Shown piece after piece: positions 1 through 7,480 of a DNA stretch of 64,000 nucleotides. The notes under the pieces were generated by a model that was not told the DNA's origin, made no database searches, and worked only from the letters and a program-made list of their open reading frames with translations. The stretch comes from Mycobacterium kansasii ATCC 12478 (GTDB lineage Bacteria > Actinomycetota > Actinomycetes > Mycobacteriales > Mycobacteriaceae): contig NC_022663.1 of assembly GCF_000157895.3 (NCBI RefSeq), positions 2,852,001 to 2,916,000 of the forward strand. The letters run 5' to 3'. Position numbers and translations under genes: made by a program. Position 1 is the stretch's first letter. The number at the start of each line of letters is the position of its first letter.

Positions 1-380
1 TCCAGGTCGTAACCGTCGACCGGTGAGTTCAGCGCGGCCGCCACCACGGGTTGCCGGGCGGCCCGCACGCGCCGGTACAACACGTCGGGCCGCTCGGCGA
101 GCCGCGCGTCGACCTGGATCGGCTGAACGTTGGTACCCAGCCCGCTGAGAGCGGCCGCGGCGGTGTGGATCTCGTCGCAGGAGTCGGTGACGATCAGGTC
201 GTATCCGCGCCGGGCGAACTGTCTGGCAAAGGCGAAGCCCACGTCGTTGCTGGCACCGGTGACCAGGGCCAACCCCCCGGGCGAGTTTTCGCCGCGCTGG
301 TGCGATTTTCGAGCACGCCCGCGTGGGTCATTGTGTGCAGCCGGGCGAATCGGTACGACCCTGTCATCAGTCAATTCCAT
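1..380 (-). CDS. Short-chain dehydrogenase/reductase, N-terminal part (runs off window)
   Basis: This is the 5' part of a minus-strand gene whose 3' end lies beyond base 1; 126 codons are visible. After about 40 non-conserved residues the protein reads LALVTGASNDVGFAFARQFA, a Rossmann nucleotide-binding motif (TGxxxxxGxA) of the short-chain dehydrogenase family, followed by an alternating strand-helix pattern (YDLIVTD). The catalytic SYK residues would lie outside the window, so substrate and activity cannot be judged. ATG at 380 is chosen because it is the first start in this frame; a later start nearer the motif is possible. In the motif, Asp and Val occupy positions that are often Gly/Ile. 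Confidence 0.7.
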   Translation of the reverse strand, partial: MELTDDRVVPIRPAAHNDPRGRARKSHQRGENSPGGLALVTGASNDVGFAFARQFARRGYDLIVTDSCDEIHTAAAALSGLGTNVQPIQVDARLAERPDVLYRRVRAARQPVVAAALNSPVDGYDL

Positions 381-448
381 GTCCTCCACGCTTGCCGGTC
401 CCGAACGCCGGCATCCCCCAGCCCAGGTCCTACCCGGTGAAACCGCGG

Positions 449-827
449 CTAAACATCGGTTTCAGAACCCCTGCGGCGCGCCGTTTCCCAGCGCTCAGAT
501 CCGCCTGTCCGCCGTCGGCGCTTGGCGTGGGCCCGCAAACCCCGGGCGAACATCTCCTCTTCGCCGTAGCCGTTGGCGACGGCCGTCACCGCCGAAGTGT
601 CCGCATGTAAGGCTATGGCCGACAACGGAATACGCTCGTCGCGAAAGCGCCCGACGAGTTCGGCCGTCAGGTGCTGGGCCTCGGCGGCGCTGCCGCCGTT
701 GCCGCACGCCAGTAGCCGGCCGCCGCCGTTCAGCACCGCTGCCAGCTGCCGCCCGCACCGGCGCAGGCGCCTGCGAGCTGGTCCGGCCCACCGCATCCCG
801 CAGCGCATCGAAGTGCACTTCGATCAC
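449..827 (-). pseudogene. gmhA: Sedoheptulose-7-phosphate isomerase remnant (gmhA-like), frameshifted and truncated
   Basis: GmhA-type SIS isomerases convert sedoheptulose 7-phosphate to heptose 7-phosphate. The gene begins at GTG 827 in one frame (VIEVHFDALRDAVGRTSSQ). The body continues in another frame at about 770, with the SIS phosphosugar-binding signature LLACGNGGSAAEAQHLTAEL and then DERIPLSAIALHADTSAV. A frameshift therefore lies around 760-780. The reading frame then runs into unrelated Arg-rich sequence after about FARGLRAHA and stops at 449, so roughly the last third of a normal ~190-residue protein is missing. The GTG overlaps the stop of the upstream glycosyltransferase (GTGA), showing it was once part of the operon. 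It is almost certainly inactive. Confidence 0.75.
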
Positions 828-1855
828 GGCGGTCCTCCTCTCCACCGCACCGCGGCCAGCAGTTCGGCGTCTTTGATTCCGTCCAGGCAGGGATGGCCGG
901 GCACCGAGCAGGCCCCGGCGCGGCTGGCGCGACACGGTGCGGACTGATCGCCGAGCACACTGACCCGCCGGCCATAGGGACGCCACTGTGCGGCCGGGAC
1001 GACGGGCGCGAACAACGACACCACCGGAGTACCCACGGCGGCAGCTAGGTGCGCCGGCCCGGTATTGGGTGCCACGACCACGCGCGCCGCCGCGAACACC
1101 GCCGCCAGCTCCGCCAGGCTGGTCCGGCCACCGAGGTCGACGGCCGCATCGCCGGCCACCGCGGCGGCCAGCGCGGCCTCGCCGGGACCACCGGTGACGA
1201 CCACGCGGTACCCGGCTTCGGCCAGCGCCGCCACCATGGCCGCGCTACGGTCCTGGCTCGGTTGCCGCGCCGGCACGGCGGCGCCGGGATGGAACGCCAC
1301 GAAGGGGTCCGGCCCGATCCGGGCCGACAGCCGGCTCGGCAGCGGATCAAGCGCCCGGATCCGCAGCGCGCCGTCGTCGCCGGGGGGCAGTGGACAACCG
1401 GCCGCGTCGGTCAGCGACAGCGCCCGCTGCGGCTCGGGGACTCCGCTGGGCGCCTGGTGTCGCAGATCCAGCAGCGCGCCGGGGTAGTCGGTGCTGATCG
1501 CGCCGACCCAAGGCACCGACGCCATCTTGGCCAGCAACGCCAGCGGCAGCGGCGACTGGTGGAACGACGTGAAGATGTACAAGCGGGCGGGCGCGATGTC
1601 GCGCAGCTGTTTGACCAACCCATCCGCGTGGGCGGCGGTCAGCTCGGGCGAGTCGAAATCCACCCACGGGGCCTGCCATTGCACGATCTCGTCGACCCCG
1701 ACCAGCAGTTCGGCGGCATCGCGGCCGCGTGGCCCGACCAGCATCACGACCCGGTCGTGGTAGGCGGCCACGGCCCGCACCGCGGGGCCGGTGATCAGCA
1801 CGTCGCCGGCGCCGTCGAGCCGGGCCACGATCGCGGTATTCGCGCGGGTATTCAT
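824..1855 (-). CDS. Glycosyltransferase family 9 (heptosyltransferase-like)
   Basis: This 343-residue protein has the two-domain layout of GT9 ADP-heptose:LPS heptosyltransferases. The N-terminal domain has ARLDGAGDVLITGPAVRAVA, the GDxxxxxP-like opening of the family. The C-terminal nucleotide-sugar domain has FVAFHPGAAVPARQPS and VVAPNTGPAHLAAAVGTPVV, the family's conserved PNTGPxHLAAA loop. ATG 1855 is chosen because the protein then starts directly before the first strand and overlaps the upstream stop. It probably transfers a heptose or related sugar to a cell-surface glycan; mycobacteria lack classical LPS, so the acceptor is unknown. It looks intact although its heptose-making neighbour gmhA is broken. 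Confidence 0.85.
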   Translation of the reverse strand: MNTRANTAIVARLDGAGDVLITGPAVRAVAAYHDRVVMLVGPRGRDAAELLVGVDEIVQWQAPWVDFDSPELTAAHADGLVKQLRDIAPARLYIFTSFHQSPLPLALLAKMASVPWVGAISTDYPGALLDLRHQAPSGVPEPQRALSLTDAAGCPLPPGDDGALRIRALDPLPSRLSARIGPDPFVAFHPGAAVPARQPSQDRSAAMVAALAEAGYRVVVTGGPGEAALAAAVAGDAAVDLGGRTSLAELAAVFAAARVVVAPNTGPAHLAAAVGTPVVSLFAPVVPAAQWRPYGRRVSVLGDQSAPCRASRAGACSVPGHPCLDGIKDAELLAAVRWRGGPP

Positions 1856-2268
1856 CGGCACCCCCGCAGCACCACCGATGCGGCCTCGTCCAGGGTCGCG
1901 GCCACCCGGGCGCGGGCCTGCGCGCGGTCGATCTCGTCCGGCAGGGTGCGCGCGGTGGGCATCAGTACCGCGTCGGCGTCGGCGGCCAGCTGGTCGCTGC
2001 TGATCAGCCCGCGGGCCACCCCGGACTGGTTGGTCACGACGGCGAGCAGCAGCCCGCGTTTCCGCAGCCGCCGCAGCGCACGCCTGGCGGCCAGCACCCG
2101 CAACGGAAGGCCGCGGCCCACTTCCAGGGCGGTGGCCGGACCCAGCCGGTCGTCCGACACCACCACTTCCGCAGGTGCCGGACCCGCCCCGTGGGTCAGC
2201 GCAATGATCAAGTGCTGCAGGGACTCTCGGCCGACGGCGGGCGCGACGATCGCGTAGCCGGACCTCAT
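1852..2268 (-). pseudogene. Composite remnant: GT2 N-terminus joined to fragments of a HAD phosphatase
   Basis: The 138-codon frame is open but is not one normal protein. Residues 1-60 (MRSGYAIVAPAVGRESL, then PAEVVVSDDR) are the start of a family 2 glycosyltransferase with its DD motif region. From about residue 61 the sequence becomes the middle of a HAD-IIIA phosphatase of the heptose-bisphosphate type (LRRLRKRGLLLAVVTNQSGVARGLI). It then jumps to the C-terminal end of such a phosphatase (AVLMPTARTLP, VAATLDEAASVVL). The HAD nucleophile motif DxDGT and the later Asp residues are absent. Two internal deletions of two adjacent genes would explain this. It overlaps both neighbours by 4 bp, so the deletions kept the operon frame. 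Confidence 0.7.
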
Positions 2269-3905
2269 CGGCGGCGCCTGACCAGATAGCGGCCGATGGC
2301 CAGCACGTCGATCGGGGAACTGCCGAACACCTCGAGCGCATCCCGCGGGGTGTCCACCATCGGCCGTCCCGCGGTGTTGAAGCTGGTATTGACCAGCACG
2401 GGCACCCCGGTGCGCTGGGCGAACCGGCTGATCGTCGCGTGCAGCCGCGGATCGGCGGCCTTGTCGACGGTCTGGACGCGTGCGGTGCCGTCGACGTGGG
2501 TGACCGCGGGGATGCGGTCGCGCCACGCCTCGACGACGTCGTGCACGAACAGCAGGTAGGGACTGGGCAGCGGGCCGCGGCAGAAGATTTCGGCGGCACG
2601 TTCGGCGAGAACCATCGGCGCCACCGGCCGGAACTGTTCGCGGCCCTTGACCGAGTTGAGTCGTTCCAGGTTGGCGGGATCACGGGGATCGGCCAACAGT
2701 GAGCGCCCGCCCAGGGCCCGCGGACCGAACTCGGCGCGGCCCTGGAACCAGCCGACCAGCTGGTTCGCGGCCAGCGCGTCGCCGACGGCGGCCGAAATAT
2801 CTTGTGGCTCTTCATACGTGACGGCAGCGCTGTCGAGGGTGGCCCGGATCTGCGCGTCCGACCAGCCGCGGCCCAGTTGCGCCGTCGGCATCGGTACGAT
2901 CGGCTCGCCGTAGGCGGCCGCCAGCGCCAGCGCGGCGCCCAGCGCGGTGCCGGAGTCACCGGCGGCGGGCTGTACCCACACCCGGTCGAAGCCGGATTCC
3001 GCGTAAATGCGGGTATTGGCAACGCAATTGAGTGCCACGCCGCCGGCCAGGCATAGTGCATCGCCGTCGGTACGGTCGCGCAGCCAGCCGACCAGGTCCA
3101 GCAACACCTCCTCGACGACGCGCTGCACGCTGCAGGCCAGGTCGGCGTGCACCGGGTCCAGACCCTCGGCGTGAGCGGCGCGCCGCGGCGCCAACTCCTC
3201 CCACTCGATGGGCTTGGTGCGGAACCCGCCGTCGGCGCAGGCGTACACCCGGTCGCGCAGCTCTCCGAGGAACCTGGGCCGGCCGTAGGAGGCCATCGCA
3301 ATCACCTGGTACTCGTCGCTGGAGTGCGCGAAACCCAGGTGCTCGGTGAGACTTTCGTAGAGCAGCCCCAGCGAGTCGGGCAGCCGCTGCGACACCAGCA
3401 CGTCGAGCTTGTGGTCGCGGTACACCCCGGCCAGCATCGAGGTTCGCTCGCCGCGACCGTCGACCACCAGCACCGCGGTGTCCGGGTGCGGCGAGGCCAG
3501 CGCCGTCGATGCCGCGTGTGCGACGTGATGGCGAACATGCTGCACCACTTCCGGATTGAGCCCGGGCACGGCGGATGCCAAGAACCGCGGCGCGCGCAGT
3601 GCATACAGCGTGCGCAAGTGCTCCCAGTCCCGGTCCAGGCCGGCCGGGTCGAGCGGTTCCTCGTACATCAGCGCCGGGTCGTAGGAATAGCCGACCGCGT
3701 CGATCTGCGCCGGGTGCAGACCGGCGTGATCCAGGCACCACCGGATGGCCGCCACGGGAAGCTCCCAGGTGGAGAAGGGCACCGCCGGCTTGCCGTGTCT
3801 ACGCCGGGAGAACCGCTCTTCCTCGGCGGCCGCCACCACCTGCCCGTCGACCACGAGAGCCGCGGCCGGATCGTGAAATACCGCATTGATACCCAGGATT
3901 CGCAC
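2265..3905 (-). CDS. Carbamoyltransferase, NodU/CmcH family
   Basis: This 546-residue protein carries both domains of the NodU/TobZ/CmcH carbamoyltransferases. The N-terminal Kae1-like ASKHA domain starts MRILGINAVFHDPAAALVVDG and contains the metal-binding HHVAHAAS near residue 130, DGRGERTS and CLAGGVALNCVANTRI. The C-terminal domain has QGRAEFGPRALGGRSLLADPR and VLVNTSFNTAGRPMV. Such enzymes use carbamoyl phosphate and ATP to carbamoylate hydroxyl groups, often on sugars, and the glycosyltransferase neighbours suggest a glycan substrate here. GTG 3905 is chosen because an AGGAGG ribosome site lies 4 nt upstream and the frame above it is non-conserved. The gene appears intact. Confidence 0.88.
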   Translation of the reverse strand: MRILGINAVFHDPAAALVVDGQVVAAAEEERFSRRRHGKPAVPFSTWELPVAAIRWCLDHAGLHPAQIDAVGYSYDPALMYEEPLDPAGLDRDWEHLRTLYALRAPRFLASAVPGLNPEVVQHVRHHVAHAASTALASPHPDTAVLVVDGRGERTSMLAGVYRDHKLDVLVSQRLPDSLGLLYESLTEHLGFAHSSDEYQVIAMASYGRPRFLGELRDRVYACADGGFRTKPIEWEELAPRRAAHAEGLDPVHADLACSVQRVVEEVLLDLVGWLRDRTDGDALCLAGGVALNCVANTRIYAESGFDRVWVQPAAGDSGTALGAALALAAAYGEPIVPMPTAQLGRGWSDAQIRATLDSAAVTYEEPQDISAAVGDALAANQLVGWFQGRAEFGPRALGGRSLLADPRDPANLERLNSVKGREQFRPVAPMVLAERAAEIFCRGPLPSPYLLFVHDVVEAWRDRIPAVTHVDGTARVQTVDKAADPRLHATISRFAQRTGVPVLVNTSFNTAGRPMVDTPRDALEVFGSSPIDVLAIGRYLVRRRR

Positions 3906-3913
3906 CGGACCTC

Positions 3914-4165
3914 CTATGTCGCCAGCGGTTCGCGAGCCGGGACCCGCCGCGAGTGGTCGGGCGTCATCCGCAACCACTGCAGCGTCCGGCTCAGCCCGGT
4001 GCGGTGGTCGACGCGCGGCCACCAGCCCAGCCGTCGCCGTGCCAGCGTGATGTCGGGGCAGCGGCGCGGCGGGTCGTCGACGGCCGGCGGGCCGAATTCG
4101 ATCGTCGAGCCGCTGTCGGCCAGCGCACGAATCAGCTCGGCGACCTCGAGCACGGTCAGCTCGGT
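3914..4165 (-). pseudogene. 3' remnant of an NAD-dependent sugar epimerase/decarboxylase
   Basis: The last ~83 codons of this frame match the C-terminus of UDP-glucuronate decarboxylase/GDP-mannose dehydratase-like SDR enzymes: TELTVLEVAELIRALA, VDDPPRRCPDITLARRRLGW and HRTGLSRTLQWLR. The Rossmann motif and catalytic YxxxK are absent. Upstream of about 4165 the frame continues into unrelated sequence antisense to the next gene, so the 5' two thirds have been deleted. The stop lies just before the carbamoyltransferase ribosome site, which fits an old operon. Confidence 0.72.
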
Positions 4166-4267
4166 GACCAAAAAACACGCGACATTCCAGACACCCGCGT
4201 CTGGTACCCGGGAATTCGATGATGAAACGTGTTTTGCCAGCACGATTCCGGGGTAGTGGACTCGGAC

Positions 4268-5158
4268 ATGGCGGTCCCCTCTGCAAGCCGGCCCCGGACT
4301 TCTTTCGTCGTCGCGACGCGTGATCGGGCCGACGAGCTGTGCACCGTCCTGGAACGTCTGCTGGACACCACCCGCTGCCCGATCGTCGTGGTCGACAACG
4401 CATCTCATGACCACTCTGTGGCGACCGCCGGCCGGATCGCGGCCCGCTCCGGCGGCCGGTTGATCGTCATACCGCTGACCCGCAACCAGGGCGCGGTGGC
4501 TCGCAACATCGGTGTGGCATACTGCGACACACCGTTTGTCGCGTTCTGCGACGACGATTCCTGGTGGGCGCCCGAGGCGGTCGAGTTCGCCGAGGTGCTG
4601 TTCGACGGGTACCCCACCGTGGCGCTGCTGGCCGGCCGTACCGTCGTCTGGCCGCAGCACCGTGACGACCCGCTGGTCGACGAACTCGCGAACAGTCCGC
4701 TGGGTCGCCGCGCGGCGTTGCCCGGGCCGTCCATTCTGGGTTTCCAGGCGTGCTCGGCGCTGGTACGCAGGGCGGCGTTCCAGGCGGCCGGCGGATTCAG
4801 CCCGCTGCTGCACTTCCGGGGCGAAGAGGCGCTACTGGCCTGGGATCTGGCCGCGCAGGGTTGGGATCTGTGCTTCTGCCGTGCGCTGGTGTCATACCAC
4901 CAACCGTCCGCGGCGCGAAAACCGAACCGCGTCCAGCACGCCCGCGTGCTGCGCAACGAGATGCTCACCGCATGCCTGCGCCGGCCGGTAGACCGGTGCA
5001 TCCGCGCCTCCGCCGACCTGGCCTGGGCCGCAACGCACGACACCGCCCACGCCGCAGCGTTATTCGAGGCGCTCGGTGCGCTGCCGAAGGCGCTGCGGGA
5101 GCGGCGCCGACTGCCCGAGCCGGTCGAGCGGTCGCTGCGGCTACTCGAAAGCCGGTGA
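4268..5158 (+). CDS. Glycosyltransferase family 2
   Basis: This 296-residue GT-A glycosyltransferase has TSFVVATRDRADELCTVLERLL at the N-terminus, IVVVDNASHD for nucleotide binding, and VAFCDDDSWWAPEAVE with the DxD-type metal site. A later HFRGEEALLAWDLAAQGW resembles the ED catalytic-base region. ATG 4268 is preferred because it sits directly before the first conserved strand; GTG 4229 would add 13 residues of no obvious function. It is divergent from the degraded minus-strand cluster and its start lies next to the epimerase deletion point, so its original partners may be gone. It probably glycosylates a surface lipid or polysaccharide. Confidence 0.82.
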   Translation: MAVPSASRPRTSFVVATRDRADELCTVLERLLDTTRCPIVVVDNASHDHSVATAGRIAARSGGRLIVIPLTRNQGAVARNIGVAYCDTPFVAFCDDDSWWAPEAVEFAEVLFDGYPTVALLAGRTVVWPQHRDDPLVDELANSPLGRRAALPGPSILGFQACSALVRRAAFQAAGGFSPLLHFRGEEALLAWDLAAQGWDLCFCRALVSYHQPSAARKPNRVQHARVLRNEMLTACLRRPVDRCIRASADLAWAATHDTAHAAALFEALGALPKALRERRRLPEPVERSLRLLESR

Positions 5159-5208
5159 GCGGTAACGGCATCGGAATCACCCGGACCTGGCGGCTGCGCT
5201 CGGCGCGC

Positions 5209-5505
5209 GGCCGCGGGGGCGTCGTGCTCGACGTACACCGCGGGCACGTCGCGGCCGGCACCGCGGCCCGTCCACCTGGCACACAGCGCGGCCTCGTGCG
5301 GGTTCTGCAGCACCAGGACGTCGATGTCGTGCCGGCCCAGTTCCTCGAGCGTGACCTGTTCCGCATTGGGCCACGACCGGCCCGCCAGGCCGCGGCCTTC
5401 GGCATCACCATCGCCGGCCAGCGGGACCAGGTACCGATGCCGGCCCGCCACGAACGCCTGCGTCCGGGACCCGTGCACATGCCACCAGCACCGCTTTGAC
5501 GTCAC
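5209..5505 (-). pseudogene. N-terminal remnant of a GT4-type glycosyltransferase
   Basis: From GTG 5505 the frame encodes about 99 residues resembling the start of mycobacterial group 1 glycosyltransferases: CWWHVHGSRTQAFVAGRHRY, WPNAEQVTLEELGRHDIDVL, VLQNPHEAALCARW and VPAVYVEHDAP. After about 5209 the frame runs into sequence antisense to the GT2 gene with no family resemblance. The C-terminal nucleotide-sugar domain (EX7E) is missing, so the piece is non-functional. Confidence 0.68.
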
Positions 5506-5611
5506 GCCGCGACATGGCGAGCCAAATACCCTCAGGGCGATTCGCTAAACGGCTTTTTCGCGACGATTTCGCGGTCCCCGCTTCCGCGTCTGACCTACCC
5601 ACCGCCAAGGC

Positions 5612-5636
5612 GGTTACCTAACCTTGAAGTGGGTAT
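5612..5636 (+). promoter_or_regulatory. Candidate SigF-type promoter for the cheB operon
   Basis: GGTTA at 5612 and GGGTAT at 5631 are separated by 14 bp, close to the mycobacterial SigF pattern GGTTT-N15-GGGTA. Transcription would start near 5643, a few bases before the CheB ATG at 5649, giving an almost leaderless message. Confidence 0.5.
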
Positions 5637-5648
5637 TCAGGGGCGGTC

Positions 5649-6671
5649 ATGCAGGAAACCGGCGAACACGGCAAGCTGCGCGGCGTGGTGGCAGTCGGCG
5701 CCTCGGCCGGCGGTGTCCAAGCGCTGCGCAGTCTCGCGGCCGGCCTGTCGCCGGACCTGCCGTACGCCTACCTGGTGACCCTGCACCTGCCGCCGGGCGC
5801 ACCCAGCGTGCTGGCGCGGATCCTGGATCGCAGTGGTCCCCTGCCGGCCGTGCCCGCCGAGCACGGCGCTGCGCTGCAGCCGGGACGCATCTACGTGGCC
5901 ACGCCGGATCGTCATCTGCTGGTCAGTGACCACCGGGTGGTGCTGTCGCACGGACCGACCGAAAACGGGCACCGCCCCGCGATCAACGCATTGTTTCGTT
6001 CGGCGGCGCTGGCCTTCGGGCCGCGCGCCATCGGGGTGCTGTTGTCCGGTGTGCTCGACGACGGCGTGCTGGGTCTCGCGGCGATCCGCTCCCGCAGCGG
6101 CACCACCATCGGTCAAACCGCCGGGGATGCCCTGTTTCCGTCGATGCCGACCAATGCCCGACATGCCGGCGTACTGGACCGCGAGGCCGCGGCCGCCGAC
6201 ATCGGCGCAGTACTCAAAGAGCTGTCGCACCGGCAGAGCAAGGAGCCCACCATGGAGCCGGACGCCGCGCTGGAGCTCGAGAACCGCATCGCCATGGCCG
6301 CTCCTTTCTCCACCGACTTCGACACCCGGGAATTGGGCGCCGCGTCGGGCTACACCTGCCCGGACTGCCACGGATCACTGGTCTTGATCGGCGACGGCAA
6401 CTATCGCTGCCACGTCGGCCACGCCTGGTCGGCCGACGCCCTGCTGGCCGCCCGCGACGGCGAGATCGAGGGCACGCTGTGGGTGGCGCTGCGCAGCCTG
6501 CAGGAGAAGGCGCGACTGGCGCGGCATCTGGCCGCCAAGGCCGGTCGCGGTCCGCTTCTTCAGCGCTACCTGGCTCAGGCCGAGGAGACCGAGCGGGCGC
6601 TGGCTGTCCTCGGCCAGCGACTGTCGGCGGGCGTTTCCCACCGGGGCGACCCGGGTGATGACGATGACTGA
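5649..6671 (+). CDS. cheB: CheB-type protein-glutamate methylesterase without receiver domain
   Basis: The 340-residue protein holds a CheB catalytic domain in residues 10-195: VAVGASAGGVQALRSL with nucleophile Ser19, VTLHLPPG with His46, and SGVLDDGVLG with Asp138 form the expected triad. There is no N-terminal response-regulator domain, so it is not controlled by CheA phosphorylation in the usual way. The C-terminal region (about 235-340) has a possible zinc ribbon (CPDCHGS...CHVGHAW) and a helical tail. CheB removes methyl groups from glutamates added by CheR, encoded two genes downstream. It overlaps the next gene by 17 bp. No chemoreceptor or flagellar gene is in the window, so its substrate must be something else. 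Confidence 0.88.
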   Translation: MQETGEHGKLRGVVAVGASAGGVQALRSLAAGLSPDLPYAYLVTLHLPPGAPSVLARILDRSGPLPAVPAEHGAALQPGRIYVATPDRHLLVSDHRVVLSHGPTENGHRPAINALFRSAALAFGPRAIGVLLSGVLDDGVLGLAAIRSRSGTTIGQTAGDALFPSMPTNARHAGVLDREAAAADIGAVLKELSHRQSKEPTMEPDAALELENRIAMAAPFSTDFDTRELGAASGYTCPDCHGSLVLIGDGNYRCHVGHAWSADALLAARDGEIEGTLWVALRSLQEKARLARHLAAKAGRGPLLQRYLAQAEETERALAVLGQRLSAGVSHRGDPGDDDD

Positions 6672-7422
6672 GCACAACCGGCACGTGGTGGTCGACGTCG
6701 AGCACCTGGACGACGCGGTGGTCCTGGTGCTCGAGGGGGTGCTCGACAGCCTGACCTATCGCGAGTTGCGCGACGCCGTCATCAAGGCGGCGCTGGAAGA
6801 ACCGCGCGCGGTGATCGTCGACGCGAACCGCCTGTCGGTGCCGTCGGCCTCCGCCTGGTCGGTGTTCACCAGTGCCCGCTGGCACGTCAGCAGCTGGCCG
6901 GACGTGCCCATCCTGCTCGCCTGCCAGGACCCCCGGACCCGGCGGGTGATCACCAGCGTCGGGGTGGCGCGATACGTGCCGGCGCATCCGACCAGAGAGT
7001 CGGCGCTCAGAGCGGTGGCCGCTGTTTCGCTGCACGGCCGGCGGCGGAGCCGCGCCCAGCTTCCGGCCACCGCGGTCAGCGTCCGGGTGGCTCGCTCACT
7101 GATCCAGGCGTGGCTGACCGCATGGGCCAGAAGTGATCTCGCGGCCGCTGCCGCCACGGTGGCCACGGTGCTGGTGGAAAACGTGCTGGCGCACACCGAC
7201 AGCGCACCGGTATTGGTGCTGGAGAACTACCGCGACACCGTCACCGTTGCGGTGGAGGACAACAGCCATCGTCCCGCGGTGCGACACGAAGACGCCGGGC
7301 GCGGCGCCGAAATGTTGTCCGGCCTGGCCATCGTCGCGGCGCTGTGCCGGGCGTGGGGCAGCATGCCGACCTCGTCCGGCAAGACCGTATGGGCACTGGT
7401 TGGCCCCGAAAACGGGTTTTGA
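6655..7422 (+). CDS. STAS plus HATPase (anti-sigma kinase-like) two-domain protein
   Basis: Residues about 10-115 form a STAS-like anti-sigma-antagonist domain (VVLVLEGVLDSLTYRELRDAV, VIVDANRLSVPSASAWSVF, with Ser at the usual phosphorylation position). Residues about 130-250 resemble a small GHKL ATPase of the RsbW/RsbT type (VATVLVENVLAHT as N box, VAVEDNSHRPAV as the G1-like part). The fusion of switch protein and kinase suggests a self-contained partner switch. GTG 6655 lies inside the cheB end, and ATG 6658 or 6664 are close alternatives. Its place between cheB and cheR implies a link between glutamate methylation and a sigma-factor switch. Both domains are divergent, so activity is inferred. 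Confidence 0.7.
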   Translation: MMTMTEHNRHVVVDVEHLDDAVVLVLEGVLDSLTYRELRDAVIKAALEEPRAVIVDANRLSVPSASAWSVFTSARWHVSSWPDVPILLACQDPRTRRVITSVGVARYVPAHPTRESALRAVAAVSLHGRRRSRAQLPATAVSVRVARSLIQAWLTAWARSDLAAAAATVATVLVENVLAHTDSAPVLVLENYRDTVTVAVEDNSHRPAVRHEDAGRGAEMLSGLAIVAALCRAWGSMPTSSGKTVWALVGPENGF

Positions 7423-7480
7423 CGGCGCGAGTAGTGTTCGAGCCCGTCGGACCCCCTCAGTGAATGCGGACGTCACAGCC

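Noticed and set aside
824..3301. One 825-codon open frame across the GT9 and carbamoyltransferase genes
   Set aside because: Only its last 343 codons are GT9-like; the rest is the antiparallel-frame shadow of the carbamoyltransferase gene. A start at 1855 fits the operon overlap.
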